Assembly: GCA_951217055.1 (NCBI GenBank)
Contig: OX578280.1
Coordinates: forward strand, 14,857,394 to 14,921,393
From: Gerris lacustris
Lineage: Eukaryota; Arthropoda; Insecta; Hemiptera; Gerridae
DNA length: 64,000 nucleotides
Direction of reading: 5' to 3'
Part shown: one piece after another, positions 44,827 to 56,309 of the stretch
Layout: the number at the start of each line of letters is the position of its first letter
How positions within the stretch are numbered: position 1 is the stretch's first letter
Position numbers and translations under genes: made by a program
Notes under the pieces: model-generated
Seen by the model: the letters and a program-made list of their open reading frames with translations, nothing else
The model's database searches: none
Told to the model about the DNA's origin: nothing

Positions 44827-45510
44827 GTCCGTAGGCAAAACCAAGGACCCTTATATTTTCCTGCGTGTGTCTGTCCGTCCGTCCTGTACCCTGCTCTCAT
44901 GGCTACACTTTTCGTCCGATCACTTTGAAATTTGGCATGTATGTGTCTTGTACCTGCCCACATATTTTAAAAATATAGCGACTTAAAAAAAATATTTTTC
45001 AAAATAAATTAGGGTAAAAAAACTTAAGGGTTAAAATGTTTTTGTTTTTTTCGACACCGTGAGGGGTATCATATGAAAGGGTACGACGAGCTGATAACAA
45101 AAATATATAATTCTTTGGTTATAACTTTGATGGGCGAGCGTAGGCAAGTTTGAAGTGGGTGTGAAACGTGTCCTCCCCCTCTATCTCGCTTATGTGAAGT
45201 GCAAAAAATCTGAAAAAATTCCTGAACATTCTTCGACCAAAAGTAAAGATACCACTTTTTGGAAATTTCGAAAAAAATATTATTTTTATTTTTTATTGAC
45301 AAAATACGTTTTTTATAACTTTGGTATTTTCGATGTATTTATATGGTTGTAGTGTAGTCCGATTCTGTGGCAAAAAAATACTTTATCAGAAGTTTGTTTA
45401 TGTGTTTTGAGAATATCAGACCCATAGGATAGTTCAAAGTAAGCTTTTTAGCATTTTAAAAAACACCATCAATAGGGTACTCTTAAACTATACAGTGTGG
45501 CCTACGGACC
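44827..45510. mobile_element. TCCGTAGGC inverted-end element
   Basis: Left GTCCGTAGGCAAAACCAAGG and right GCCTACGGACC are inverted. Inside are GTCTGTCCGTCCG, TTTGAAATTTGGCATG and GGGGTATCATATGAAAGGGT. A partial inverted copy is at 50403-50762. Non-coding. Confidence 0.7.
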
Positions 45511-45539
45511 CTCGCTGTGTACTGACTAGCACACACTTG

Positions 45540-46145
45540 ACCTGTTTATTAACTATAATAGTCTGCTAATGATTTTGGCACATTTTATCCTATTTCGTAT
45601 ACTTTAATTATTTTGTGCTTTTACAACCAATTATTGTCAAATTTATTTAATATTCCCCCGTTTATTAAATCTGTCAAAATTGCTTTGATTATATACATGA
45701 ACTTAAGTATCTATTTAGCAAATTTTAAAGAACGCAGACGGTTGAAATAATGTATCTGGAGCTATCTGCAGACTACTTTCGATTAAACCATTCAAATTTC
45801 ATACAAATCAGATGAGTACTTTTGAATAAATCGGTGTAGAATAAATATATGTTTGTGTGGATGTGGAAGAGAAACAAATGTACACAGAAGATTGAAACTT
45901 ATATGGGACCAACAATGGGGTACAATATGATATACCATTTAACTTTCATTAATATCGGACGAGTAGTTTTAATATATATGATGAGAGATGGTTCGCAAAA
46001 AATGAGCGACAGACCTACAGACAAGAAACAAAAAATGTTCCCTGATGTCTGAAACGGATTTATGTCTTGGAATTTTTGAAATCGGACACATAAGAAATGT
46101 TCATTCTTCAGAACAGTCACATAGCTTCCTTACCTACAGTGAGCT
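45540..46145 (+). repeat. dispersed repeat copy, longest seen
   Basis: Ordered words CTGCTAATGATTTTGGC, AACGCAGACGGTTG, GGGACCAACAATGGGG, CGGACGAGTAGTTTT, CTGATGTCTGAAACGG, TTTTGAAATCGGACAC and CACATAGCTTCC. It unites pieces seen at 1630, 25050, 42560 and 53025. No protein domain. Confidence 0.7.
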
Positions 46146-46149
46146 CATT

Positions 46150-46660
46150 ACAACAATAATAAGTAATATAGTACTAACTTGAAGCAACAATATAATGAAT
46201 TCAGGAGGCACTACGTATTAGAAACGTACTATATTAGTACATACTTACTTTATTATTTGATTAATATTAGTATAAGGAGCTGGATTTAATATTATTAATT
46301 TTATTTAATCTCGAGTAATATCTCGAAATCGGCACTTACAAATTAAAATAACGTCATCGTTACACTGACATATTTGATTGATGGACGTGCACACACTCAA
46401 TATTTAATTTAAAATAATAATCAGATTCAATCGTTTCTAAATAAACGAAACTTAAACATTTAAACTAAGATGAATGGTAACAATAAATAGAGAAAAATAG
46501 TGTCCTAAAACGAAATTATTGGATTAATCTTTCATGAAGAAATAACATGATAAATTAGATGATGATATCAGACTTCTACTGGAATGAGAAGCTTAGAGAT
46601 TACTTAAAAAGTTCTCATTATCACGCTGAATAAAATAAGCAGGAAGGATCTAAGATAAAA
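46150..46660. other. no gene seen
   Basis: AT-rich, nothing recognised. Confidence 0.4.
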
Positions 46661-46664
46661 AATC

Positions 46665-47266
46665 GGTCCGAGACAACTCAGACAAACTTTCTCATATACG
46701 AGTTTATAATTACTTAGCCCAGTGTTTCCATTTATTAGTTTTCAAATGTACATTTAAATATTATTGAACATTTCATCAAAATTTATCATAAAAATAACTT
46801 CACCTGGGCGGGGAATCGAACCCGGGCTCTCTCCGTCCGCGTTTTTAGCTAATTTCTCAGGAACTAGATTTTTCCCGGGAAAACGGCTTATATCGTTGGA
46901 TTTGTATTCAAATGGACTACATTTTAGAATTTTTTAATGAAAATCGTCGGAACAGTTATCGAGAAATAATTTTTTTTCATATTTTTTCAGAGTTTTTGGG
47001 GGGTAGCGCCCCCTAAATTTAGAGCTGAATTTAATTTCTCGATTTCGCCTCGGGGTATGATTTTTCTGAACATGTATGCTAAATTTCGTCAAAATCGGCC
47101 CAGTAGTTTAGGCTCCAGGCGTCTGCACAGACGACAGACAGACATTTTTTAAAAACCACTTTTTTGTACTCAGGGGACCTCAAAACGTGTAAATCCCCAA
47201 AATCCAATCCATCAAAATCTAATTTTCGCGCCATCACAATACTTTCTCTTTATATGAGAAAGTAAA
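46665..47266 (-). mobile_element. B-box/TIR element, full copy, minus orientation
   Basis: ACTTTCTCATATACGAG at 46688 and ATATGAGAAAGT near 47255 are inverted ends. On the minus strand the order is as at 52448-53020, with a B box GGTTCGATTCC at 46812-46822 inside GCCCGGGTTCGATTCCCCGC. A mobile family carrying a tRNA-like promoter box. No coding sequence. Confidence 0.75.
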
Positions 47267-47269
47267 AAG

Positions 47270-47715
47270 TTCAGTCATGCACCTTAATTTTTAAAAAAAT
47301 CTTTAAAAAAATTTTTAAAAAGAAATTTTTTAAAGAATTTTTAAAAAAATCTGCGTGTTATTGGCTTATGATAATATAGGAAAATTTTGAATTAGAATTT
47401 AATTGGGTGAAAAAAAAAAATTGGTACACGGGGGTACGGGGTACAAAAGTCAAAATAGTATTTACCCTTCAAGATGCATGTCGTTGGAAAGCTCTTTAAG
47501 AGTACATTAATTGTTGTTATGTACATCTTTGTCATTGTTCATTTAAGAAGGGGATAAAATGGATAAAATACGATTTTATGCTATTTTTACCCTAAATTGT
47601 CAAAATTTGACCCCTTAATGACCAACGAACTCATCCTTTCATTTGATATTATTGACATTTTAAAATTTGTTTGAATTTTTTAAGTGCATCCTAGCGTGAG
47701 ATATCGTCTAGAGTG
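47270..47715 (-). repeat. inverted copy of the GAGCTTTCCAACGA family
   Basis: TCGTTGGAAAGCTCTTTAAG, ATCTGCGTGTTATTGGCTTA and GCATCCTAGCGTGAGATATC are the inverse of 28205-28640. Confidence 0.75.
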
Positions 47716-47719
47716 ACAC

Positions 47720-48202
47720 ATACATTCATACATAAAAAAGTGTTTCAGGAATCGATTAAGAATGGTCTAAAACGGATTTCCATGGAGAAAATTTTCAAAA
47801 ATTCGCATTACAAAAATATTAAAGCCAATTGCAATAGCTTAATTTTCGTGAAAATTCGATAAAACAAAAAATAACAAGATATAAAATCACAGGGAAGTAC
47901 TTGCGTCCAAGTACTTTTTAGGGTTCCGTAGATGATTTAGCATACTCGTTATATTATTATGATTTTTTTTCTTCGAACTCAAGGGTCGCTGGTTCGATCC
48001 CCCGGGGGTTAACAATGTTTTTTTATCGGTAATAACGACAAGATTAATTACATTTTTTCAGGAAATTTTCATCTTCCCACCATAAGGTATAACCATGAAT
48101 TATTAAAAAAAAAAAAATAGGACCAGCCTTTATATAGTGGTAAGGGGGGGGGGGGGGATTTGGTATATTTTGACTTAAATAATGAATGCCAAATTTAAAA
48201 AA

Positions 48203-48257
<55 letters not shown>

Positions 48258-48560
48258 CATCCTACTCTTCAGCAGCTTTCATTTGATAATTCACTCAAAA
48301 TTTAACAAAAATAAAATGTTGAGCATACTTTACATTTTCGCGCACAAAATTGCCAAAAAAAACAAAAGATGTTCGCTGTTTCTCAAATTTATTCGAACAT
48401 AATTATTGTAGTGAGTTGGGGGCTACTCTATCCACCGCCTTGGCTTAAAATGGCCGATTCCCGCGCGAGATGTCACTATGAGTAATATGACATTTAGTAA
48501 TTAAGACATATGACTAATCAGCAAACATTTTAAATAAACAAAAACCATGGCCCTAATTGT
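47720..48560. other. no gene; B-box-like word, G run and (AT)n
   Basis: GGTTCGATCC at 47991-48000 is a B-box match followed by CCCGGGGG, but the sequence before it does not fold as a tRNA. A run of 14 G lies near 48145 and (AT)n at 48205-48255. Confidence 0.45.
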
Positions 48561-48599
48561 CCATAATTACTTGTAACCACAAAATCTCACATTGTAATC

Positions 48600-48670
48600 C
48601 AAGAATTCGTTTTGTTCTTCAGAACGATCTCATAGCTTCTGTTATCTTCGGTAAGCTCGGAAGCAAAAAG
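48600..48670 (+). repeat. end of the GGTAAGCTCGGAAGC dispersed family
   Basis: TTCTTCAGAACGATCTCATA followed by GCTTCTGTTATCTTCGGTAA. Short 3' fragment. The open frame crossing it is not supported. Confidence 0.6.
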
Positions 48671-49065
48671 AATCTATTTATGTATAAATTGACGACGAAT
48701 CGAAATGTTTTGGTAAGAAAGAGAAGATCTGTTCATCTTTTGAATGGGTCGATAGTTAAAAGGAAGTGGGCCTGAGAAGATAATGTATGTTGTATCGTAG
48801 AGTTGGAAAGGGTATGTTTGTATATATAATTCAATAAGGCAGCGATAGGGCCCCAGTCCTTAAAAACACTTATAAGCTTCTAGTCCAATTAGATTCTTAT
48901 ACGTACGTCTAAAAATAAATATATACAGAGCTATTCACTTCACTTGTCTATGTCTCGAACAAATTAATCCCAGACTTGTTTTTAAGTGTATTCCTTGTTT
49001 TCTATCCATTTCCACAATCCAAAAATCCTAATTTTTGCTGCAAATACGTTAAGAGCGGTGAGGGG

Positions 49066-49366
49066 CTCTGGCTACGATTTGATGTGGTAATAAAGCTGTT
49101 ACCACTATTATCACAGTAACAAATAAAACTTTAAATTTAAAATCTGGGGTAGCACCAAGCCCTCCAATTCCCGTCGACTCCAAATCATCCAATCCAAGAT
49201 CCCTGCGGTCATTTATGCTCCCTTCTATGTATGATGTATGCAACCTCACCCTCCACAATGACCTCATAATTCCATTCGTAATGGAAGAAGCACAGGAAAG
49301 GACGAGAGTGTAATTGCAACCCTACAATAAGGGAATAGAGGCAGTAAAATTATTAAAGCAATTACT
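49066..49366 (-). repeat. 300-bp duplicated segment, copy 1, coding-like
   Basis: Direct repeat of 49768-50060 with scattered differences. On the minus strand CTATTCCCTTATTGTAG is acceptor-like, and a frame has TGIGGLGATPDFKFKVLFVT followed by a hydrophobic stretch. Stops and indels differ between the copies. It may be a decayed duplicated exon or transposon part. I do not recognise it. Confidence 0.5.
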
Positions 49367-49767
49367 TTGGTATCGTAGGCGGATCCTTTAAGGGTAATGT
49401 GTGAGAAGAAATGTACTCTAGTTCATGTTAATTCTGGCAACGTTTCGGCTATTACCAGTCATTTTCGAGTCTAAAAATAACGATTTATTTATTGCAAGCA
49501 TGACAAAATAATATGATTAACAGTTAATTATTCACAAGAAATACGCTATAATATAATACCATGTCTAGTCTAAATGAGCCCTCAGGCTAACGAGTCAAAA
49601 ATTATGAAAAAATTTTCCCTCAAACGGCATAGATATTTTTGAAAAGTATTTGGGAACTGGTAGTTCACCACGTCTAATCCTAAAACCATAAAAGCACACA
49701 TGGTAGTTACTATGCTAATCCGAATTTGTGAAGCATAACAGAGTAGAAAACAAAGTATAATTCTATT

Positions 49768-50060
49768 CTCTGGCTACGATTTTATGTGGTAATAAAGCTG
49801 TTACCACTATTATCACAGTAACAAATAAAACTTTAAATTTAAAATCTGAGGTAGCACCAAGCCCTCCAATTCCCGTCAACTCCATTCAACCAATCCAAGA
49901 TCCCTGGTCATTGATGCTCCCTTTTATGTATCCAACATCACCCTCCACAATGACCTCAACGTTCCATTCGTATTGGAAGAAGCACAGGAAAGGACCAGAG
50001 TGTAATTGCAACCCTATAATAAGGGAATAGAGGCAGTAAAATTATTGCAGGAATTACATT
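49768..50060 (-). repeat. 300-bp duplicated segment, copy 2, coding-like
   Basis: Same as 49066-49366. One frame reads HSGPFLCFFQYEWNVEVIVE, later meets one TGA, and continues with the same hydrophobic stretch in frame. The spacer of about 400 bp between copies is not shared. Confidence 0.5.
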
Positions 50061-50402
50061 TTCCTATTTGGCACGTTCTAAAGACATAAATTAAACGAAT
50101 AAGGCTCAAGGTGTTTTGGGTATCGATTCTGAATAGCAATAGTTTTAAAAATGGTTAAAATTATTACTCTATAATGAGTTGTATAAGAAAAAGAAGACGA
50201 AACTGAAATACGAGAAATAACCAGACCAGAAAGAGTAACTGAAGCAAAGCCAATTATTATCAATCAGCACTATCGCAGCGTCGCGGATATACTATCGCGA
50301 ATCTAGATTTTCTTTAAGTTCAATGATTATCCAGTTTAGAATTAAAACAGTCTGTCAACTGACGTGACACATAGCTTCCTATTTTGTATACTTAAATGAT
50401 TT

Positions 50403-50762
50403 TAAGCAAGATAGAGGGGGAGGGGCACGTTTCACACCCACTTCAAACTTGCCTACGCTCGCCCTATCAAAGTTATATCCAAAGAATTATATATTTTTGT
50501 AATCAGCTCGACGTACCCTTTTATATGATACCCCTCACGGTGTCAAAAAAAAAATTAAAAAAATTTAACCCTTAAGTTTTTTTACCCTAATTTTTTTTTT
50601 AAGTCGTTATATTTTTAAAATATGTGGGTAGGTACAAGACACATACATGCCAAATTTCAAAGTGATCGGACGAAAGGTGTAGCCGCGAGAGCACGCGACA
50701 TGACGGACGGACAGACACACGCAGGAAAATATAAGGGTCCTTGGTTTTGCCTACGGACCCTA
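50403..50762 (-). mobile_element. partial inverted copy of the TCCGTAGGC element
   Basis: Ends with CCTTGGTTTTGCCTACGGAC, the inverse of 44827. Only the first 360 bp of that element are present. Confidence 0.75.
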
Positions 50763-50769
50763 AAAATAC

Positions 50770-52030
50770 CTAGGATTGTAAATAAGATATCGAAGAGTTA
50801 AAACTGATATAAAATCTAAATCCGTAATATGTATGACAAATACAAATTTATCTTAAATGCAGCGTAGAGCCAATAATTTGTGTCAGAAACTCTCTCTTAA
50901 CAGCGTTTGCATAATTTCAATTTTTGGGGATCGGGCCAATTTCGAAGACAAAAATTTTGTAAAGTATCGCAAGAATAATAGATTGGCCTATAGAATGATA
51001 ATCCTTTAAACAAATAGAACGAAAGAAACATCTTAACAAACCGAATATTAAAATAAAAACCCACTCAAATCATAAAATATTTAAATTCATTTAATTGTAT
51101 ACTGTTTACAAAAGATTATACACAAAAAGTGAAAACGAAGTGCAAAATAAATACAATTTATCTAATGATCGTTCTTCTCACATAAAAATTTGCGTGAATA
51201 ACATCTGAAATAAGAAAATTTCAGAAAGAAAAGAAGACAAAGTTGTTTTTGAATTAATGATGCAATGATTTTGTATAGCTTTAAGCAAAAATCCATAATT
51301 CATAGACCAATTAGGGACAGTTAAATAAGGTTGGAACATAAAGCAACATGAAATATGATTATGAAAAACTATACTGGTTTTTACAGAACGATGATAAAAA
51401 TTAATTCGAAAAACACCCACTCAACTTTTAAGTTTACAAAAATCTCGGTCAGATTTAAAAATAAGAATGATCTAAACAAGGTTACGTTAAAGATTTGATT
51501 TACCTACGGAGCAGTTTGTTTAATGCTTCAGTGTATGCGAAGGTCAGGCTAATATGTGAAGGTGAGGTTGTTATAACTCAGGCGTATATGCAATCACGTA
51601 TACACATGCGAGAATAAAGCTTTAAAGATTCAGATCCCCCCGACAATACTCGTAATGAATTGTGTTCATTGTGTCCCTTGTTATACCAACATAACAAGGA
51701 ATTACCATTAAGCAAAACCCTTATTTAAAACATTATTCTCTAAAATAAATCATAACTGTCCCAAAACAAATTGATAATATGATAAAAAAGAAGAAATTAT
51801 AAAGAATAATCATAATTCATTCTTATATATAACAATACGTTAAAAGGAGAAATGCATTAAAAGTATCAAAGGTCATACAATAATAACATTAATAAAAATG
51901 TTATTCCAGTTCACTTTGAACGCAGTAGATTGAATAATGGTAAAAGTAAATGCGCAGTTAAAAAGGATAGACAGTTTACAAGCAGATGGTACAAGGCACA
52001 AAGGAAATGCAACGCCATGTTATCTTGAAA
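50770..52030. other. no gene seen
   Basis: AT-rich. The 80-residue minus-strand frame at 51178-51420 has no recognised domain. Confidence 0.4.
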
Positions 52031-52034
52031 GAAA

Positions 52035-52275
52035 ATAAGAAATCCACAAGTCAGAATATAAAATAAAATTGGTCCGAGACAAGTCATACAAACTTTCTAG
52101 CATAAGAGTTCATAATTATGTACTTAGCCCAGTGTTTTCCTTTTCGAGTTTTCGTAATTATTATTGAACTTTATTTAAAATTATTCATAAAAATAACTTC
52201 TCCTCGGCAGGGAAATGAACCCGGCCTCTCTCCGTCGTTTAAAGCTATTTTTTCAAGAGCTAGATTTTTCCCGGG
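52035..52275 (-). mobile_element. partial B-box/TIR element, minus orientation
   Basis: TTGGTCCGAGACAAGTCATA at the left edge and AGCTAGATTTTTCCCGGGAA at the right. The B box is decayed (GGGAAATGAACCC). Confidence 0.65.
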
Positions 52276-52447
52276 AAAACGCCTTGCATAGTAATTTGAT
52301 GTTTTAGGCCTGAAGATGATATTGTGGTCGAAATATAACCGTTTATGAAATGTAACATTCTTTCAATTATTTACCCCAAATGACCTAAACCTCCAAAAAA
52401 ATATAGTTAGATTTGTATTTAATTATCCCACATTGTAGAATGTTTTT

Positions 52448-53020
52448 ACTTTCTCATATAAAGAGAAAGTATTGTGATGGCGCGAAAATTCGATTTTTGG
52501 TCCCCTGAGTCCAAAAAAGTGGTTTTTAAAAAATGTCTGTCCGTTGTCTGTCGTCTGTCTGTGCAGACGCATGGAGCCTAAACTATTGGGCCGATTTTGA
52601 CGAAATTTGGCATACATGTTCAGAAAAATCATACCCCGAGGCGAAATCGAGAAATTAAATTTAGCTCCAAATTCAGGGGCGCCACCCCCCAAAAACTCTG
52701 AAAAAAACGAGAAAAAAAAAATATTTCTCAAACAGTTCCGACGATTTTGATTAAAAAATTCTAAAATGTAGTCCATTTAAATACGAATCCAACGATATAA
52801 GCCGTTTTCCCGGGAAAAATCTAGTTCCTGAGAAAAAAGCTTAAAACGCGGACCGAGAGAGCCCGGGTTGGATTCCCCGCCCGGGAGAAGTTATTTTTAT
52901 GATACATTTTGATGAAATGCTCAATAATAATTAAATGTACATACGAAAACTAATAAATGGAAAACACTGACTAATTTATGAACTCGTATATGAGAAAGTT
53001 TGTCTGAGTTGTCTAGGACC
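52448..53020 (+). mobile_element. B-box/TIR element, full copy
   Basis: ACTTTCTCATATAAAGAG at the left and ATATGAGAAAGTTTG near 52989 are inverted ends. In order: GTGCAGACGC, TTGGGCCGATTTTGACG, GAGGCGAAATCGAG, TTTTCCCGGGAAAAATC, CGCGGACCGAGAGAGCCCGG and the B box GGTTGGATTCC (52866-52876). The 117-residue minus-strand frame is a by-product. Confidence 0.75.
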
Positions 53021-53024
53021 GATT

Positions 53025-53168
53025 TGTTTGACAAGGAACCAAAATTGTTCCCTGATGCCTGAAACGGATTTTTGTCTTTGAATTTTTGAAATCGTTGACC
53101 TAAAAATGTTTCGTTCCTCAGAACGATCACATAGCTTCCGTTACCTTATTCTGTAATCTCGGAAGCAA
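53025..53168 (+). repeat. end of the GGTAAGCTCGGAAGC dispersed family
   Basis: CCTGATGCCTGAAACGGATT, TTTTTGAAATCG, TCAGAACGATCACATAGC, then CTCGGAAGCAAAAT. It follows directly on the B-box/TIR copy. Confidence 0.65.
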
Positions 53169-53169
53169 A

Positions 53170-53890
53170 ATAAGAGCAACAATAAGAAATTTGTTAAGTA
53201 GAATAACAAAATAAGGTCTGCTCACATTGAAAATCAAAACAGGAGGTCTTAAAAACTAAATTAATTATGAATCAACTGAAGGCAAAATAATAAGACGACA
53301 CTGCTTCTATATGACAACAAGAACCTTCTACACAACATCCCAACTAACAAAGAATATAAAAGACAAAAACATCGTGGAGGAGGAAAGGGCAAAAAACAAC
53401 CTGATGAAAAGAATAAATACAATGCTGAACCAGAGACAAAGGAGAATGAGAAAAAGAAAAAAGTTCCGCACTACAAATAGGTACATAAATAAGAAATAAC
53501 AAGTTCGCATTGAAAAAAAGAAAAGACAAAAGGAATAAGGTGGAAAAATTCCAAACAAACATTTCTTGGAAATAGGCCACCTTAATATCCTTTATACATC
53601 TATATAGTGGCTCTAACTTCCTATTAGCTTGATATGTGCCTTTTTGACGTTAACTACATACAGTTATTCTATCATGAAAATTATAGAAGAAAAACAAAAT
53701 GCAATAAGTTCTAATGAAAGTAACAAACGAACAAAACTTTATTGCGATATGAAAGAAAAATCATTAACCTTTATAAAGAAAGAGAGATAAAGATATTGGA
53801 TTATAACAAATAATTACCCACCAAAGAATAAAGATTGTATAATGGTAAGAAAGGAGGGCATATACTTCCTGAAATAAAAGAATATTCAAT
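53170..53890. other. no gene seen
   Basis: A-rich. Three overlapping frames at 53311-53580 on both strands are low-complexity by-products. Confidence 0.4.
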
Positions 53891-53893
53891 GTA

Positions 53894-54056
53894 AAGGCCC
53901 CCATGCTCCATACACAGTCAAAAAATGTTTGACCGTGTATGGGCAACATAGACCGTGTATGTTTGATGTTTGCGCAAACATGATGTTTGATGTATATGGA
54001 TTAAATTTGCCCCGCTTCAAGTTTGTGCAAAATGTTTGATCGTGTATGGGGGCCTT
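53894..54056. mobile_element. TA-flanked MITE (AAGGCCCCCAT ends)
   Basis: AAGGCCCCCATGCTCCATAC and the inverse GTGTATGGGGGCCTT, each next to TA. The centre has the palindrome ATGTTTGCGCAAACAT. Two minus-strand frames run through it. Confidence 0.75.
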
Positions 54057-54137
54057 TAGACTATAAATAAACAAAAAAGATGCTAGATTAAAAAAAGCGG
54101 AAGCACATATGTATTTTCTAGTTACCTCCCACATATA

Positions 54138-56306
54138 CAGGGTGTCCCAACTTAAGTCTGCCAAAAAGAAGGGGCATATAGGGGACCCCAAAAGGAGTCA
54201 AAAATGTTATATTAACCTATGTCCTTTCGGGCTTCGTTTTCTGACTGGTGCCATTTTTAAAAATTTTGGGCTAAGCTTATTTTTTTACACTTAAACAAGT
54301 GTATCTCGAGAAAAAAGCGGGATAGCTCATCATTTTAGGTATCGTTGAAAACCTAAAAACATTTGCTAAAAGAAATGTTATTATCAATTTTCATTTATTT
54401 TTATTCCTTCTAGTTCAAATTTAGCTCAAAATGTCTTTTTTTTAAAAAATCAAAAAATAAAGATATTTTTGACGGCCCATAGTGCTTAAACTAGTTAACA
54501 TCTTGAATTGTCCAGGCAATAGAAAAACTTCTTTATTTAATAACCTTTTCATGGATACCCATATTATTGTATGTTAAATAGGGAAATTTTTACGTTATAG
54601 GCACATTATTGAAAAAAAACTAATGTAAATATGAGAAAAAATTACCTTTAATTTAATATCTCCTCTTTTGAACGGTATAATCATTTGACTTGACATAATC
54701 ATAATCACTTTCAAAGTAAATGTGTGATGAAATAACTATTGTTGACTATTTCTAGTAGCCTGGAGTATGACCTATAAAAGGGGAGGGGGGGGGGTGCACC
54801 TCTCCCTCTTTTAAATAAGTATACAAAATTAAAAATTAAGGCTGAAAACTGCTTTTTTTTACTTTAAATCGAATTCTAATTATCATTAGGAGAGGTGCAC
54901 CTCTCCCTCTTGTAAATAAGTATACAAAAGCATGTAACCTAAAATTAAAGCTGAAAACTGCTTTTTATTTTATTTAATAAAGATATTAAGAGTTTGGAGG
55001 AGCAGAATTTTAAATTTTTCAAATACCTAACAATAAAAATAATAACCTTTTTTTAACAATTTTATTTTATAAAAGAAAAAGTAAACATTTTAGCGGAAAA
55101 TTTAAATAAGGATTAACAAAAGGTAATAATAAGAAAGAACATTAACAATAAAAACAACATTTCAATACTAACTATTTTGAAATACTAATTTATTTTGAAA
55201 GTGATTATGATTAGTCGAGTCAAATGATTATACCGTATGTTAAATAGAATTTTTTTTACGCTATTAGCACATTTGTAGAAAAACACGAATGTAAATGTGA
55301 GAAAAAATTACTTTTTCTTTAATCTCTCCTCTTTTGAACAGTATAATCATTTGACTTAATCATAATCACAAAGTAGTTGGTATTTAAATGTTGTTGTTAT
55401 TGTTAATGTTGTTTCTTATTATTACCTTTTGTTAATCCTTATTTTAATTTTCCGCTAAAAGTTTGTTTTTTCTTTTATAAAATAAAAATAAGGAGGCCCG
55501 TGGTTCAAGCTGGGGTCCCCATGCTGGGGTCTATTTTTCTCTGTATGTCTCCGGTAGTTAATGATAATTAGAATTCGATTTAAAGTAAAAAAAAGCAGTT
55601 TTCAGCCTTAATTTTCAATTTTGTATACTTATTTAAAAGAGGGAGAGGTGCCCCCCCCCCCCTCCCTTTTATTGGTCATACTCCAGGCTACTAGAAATAG
55701 TCAACAATAGTTATTTCATCACACATTTACTTTGAAAGTGATTATGATTAAGTCAAGTCAAATGATTATACCGTTCAAAAGAGGAGATGTTAAATTTAAG
55801 TAATTTTTTCTCATATTTACATTAGTTTTTTTCAATAAATGTGCCTATAACGTAAAAATTTCCCTATTTAACATACAATAATATGGGTATCCATGAAAAG
55901 GTTATTAAATAAAGAAGTTTTTCCATTACCTGGACAATTCAAGATGTAACTAGTTTAAGCACTATGGGCCGTCAAAAATTTCTTTATTTTTTGATTTTTT
56001 AAAAAAAAGACATTTTGAGCTAAATTTGAACTAGAAGGAATAAAAATAAATGAAAATTGATAATAACATTTCTTTTAGCAAATGTTTTTAGGTTTTCAAT
56101 GATACCTAAAATGATGATCTATCCCGCTTTTTTCTCGAGATACACTTGTTTAAGTGTAAAAAAATAAGCTTAGCCCAAAATTTTTAAAAATGGCGCCAGT
56201 CAGAGAACAAAGCCCGAAAGGACATAGGTTAATATAACATTTTTGACTCCTTTTGGGGTCCCCTATATGCCCCTTCTTTTTGGCAGACTTAAGTTGGGAC
56301 ACCCTG
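54138..56306. mobile_element. 2.17-kb foldback element, TA-flanked
   Basis: Ends CAGGGTGTCCCAACTTAAGT and the exact inverse, with TA on both sides (54136-54137, 56307-56308). The outer 700 bp of each arm (54138-54890 against 55570-56306) are near-perfect reverse complements. Smaller inverted blocks nest nearer the centre. Only about 55490-55560 (with CAAGCTGGGGTCCCCATGCT) seems unpaired. No transposase frame. The frames at the left end are by-products. Confidence 0.88.
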
Positions 56307-56309
56307 TAC

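Noticed and set aside
47930..48020. tRNA gene at the GGTTCGATCC word
   Set aside because: The upstream 50 bases do not form D or anticodon arms and no matching acceptor stem is seen.
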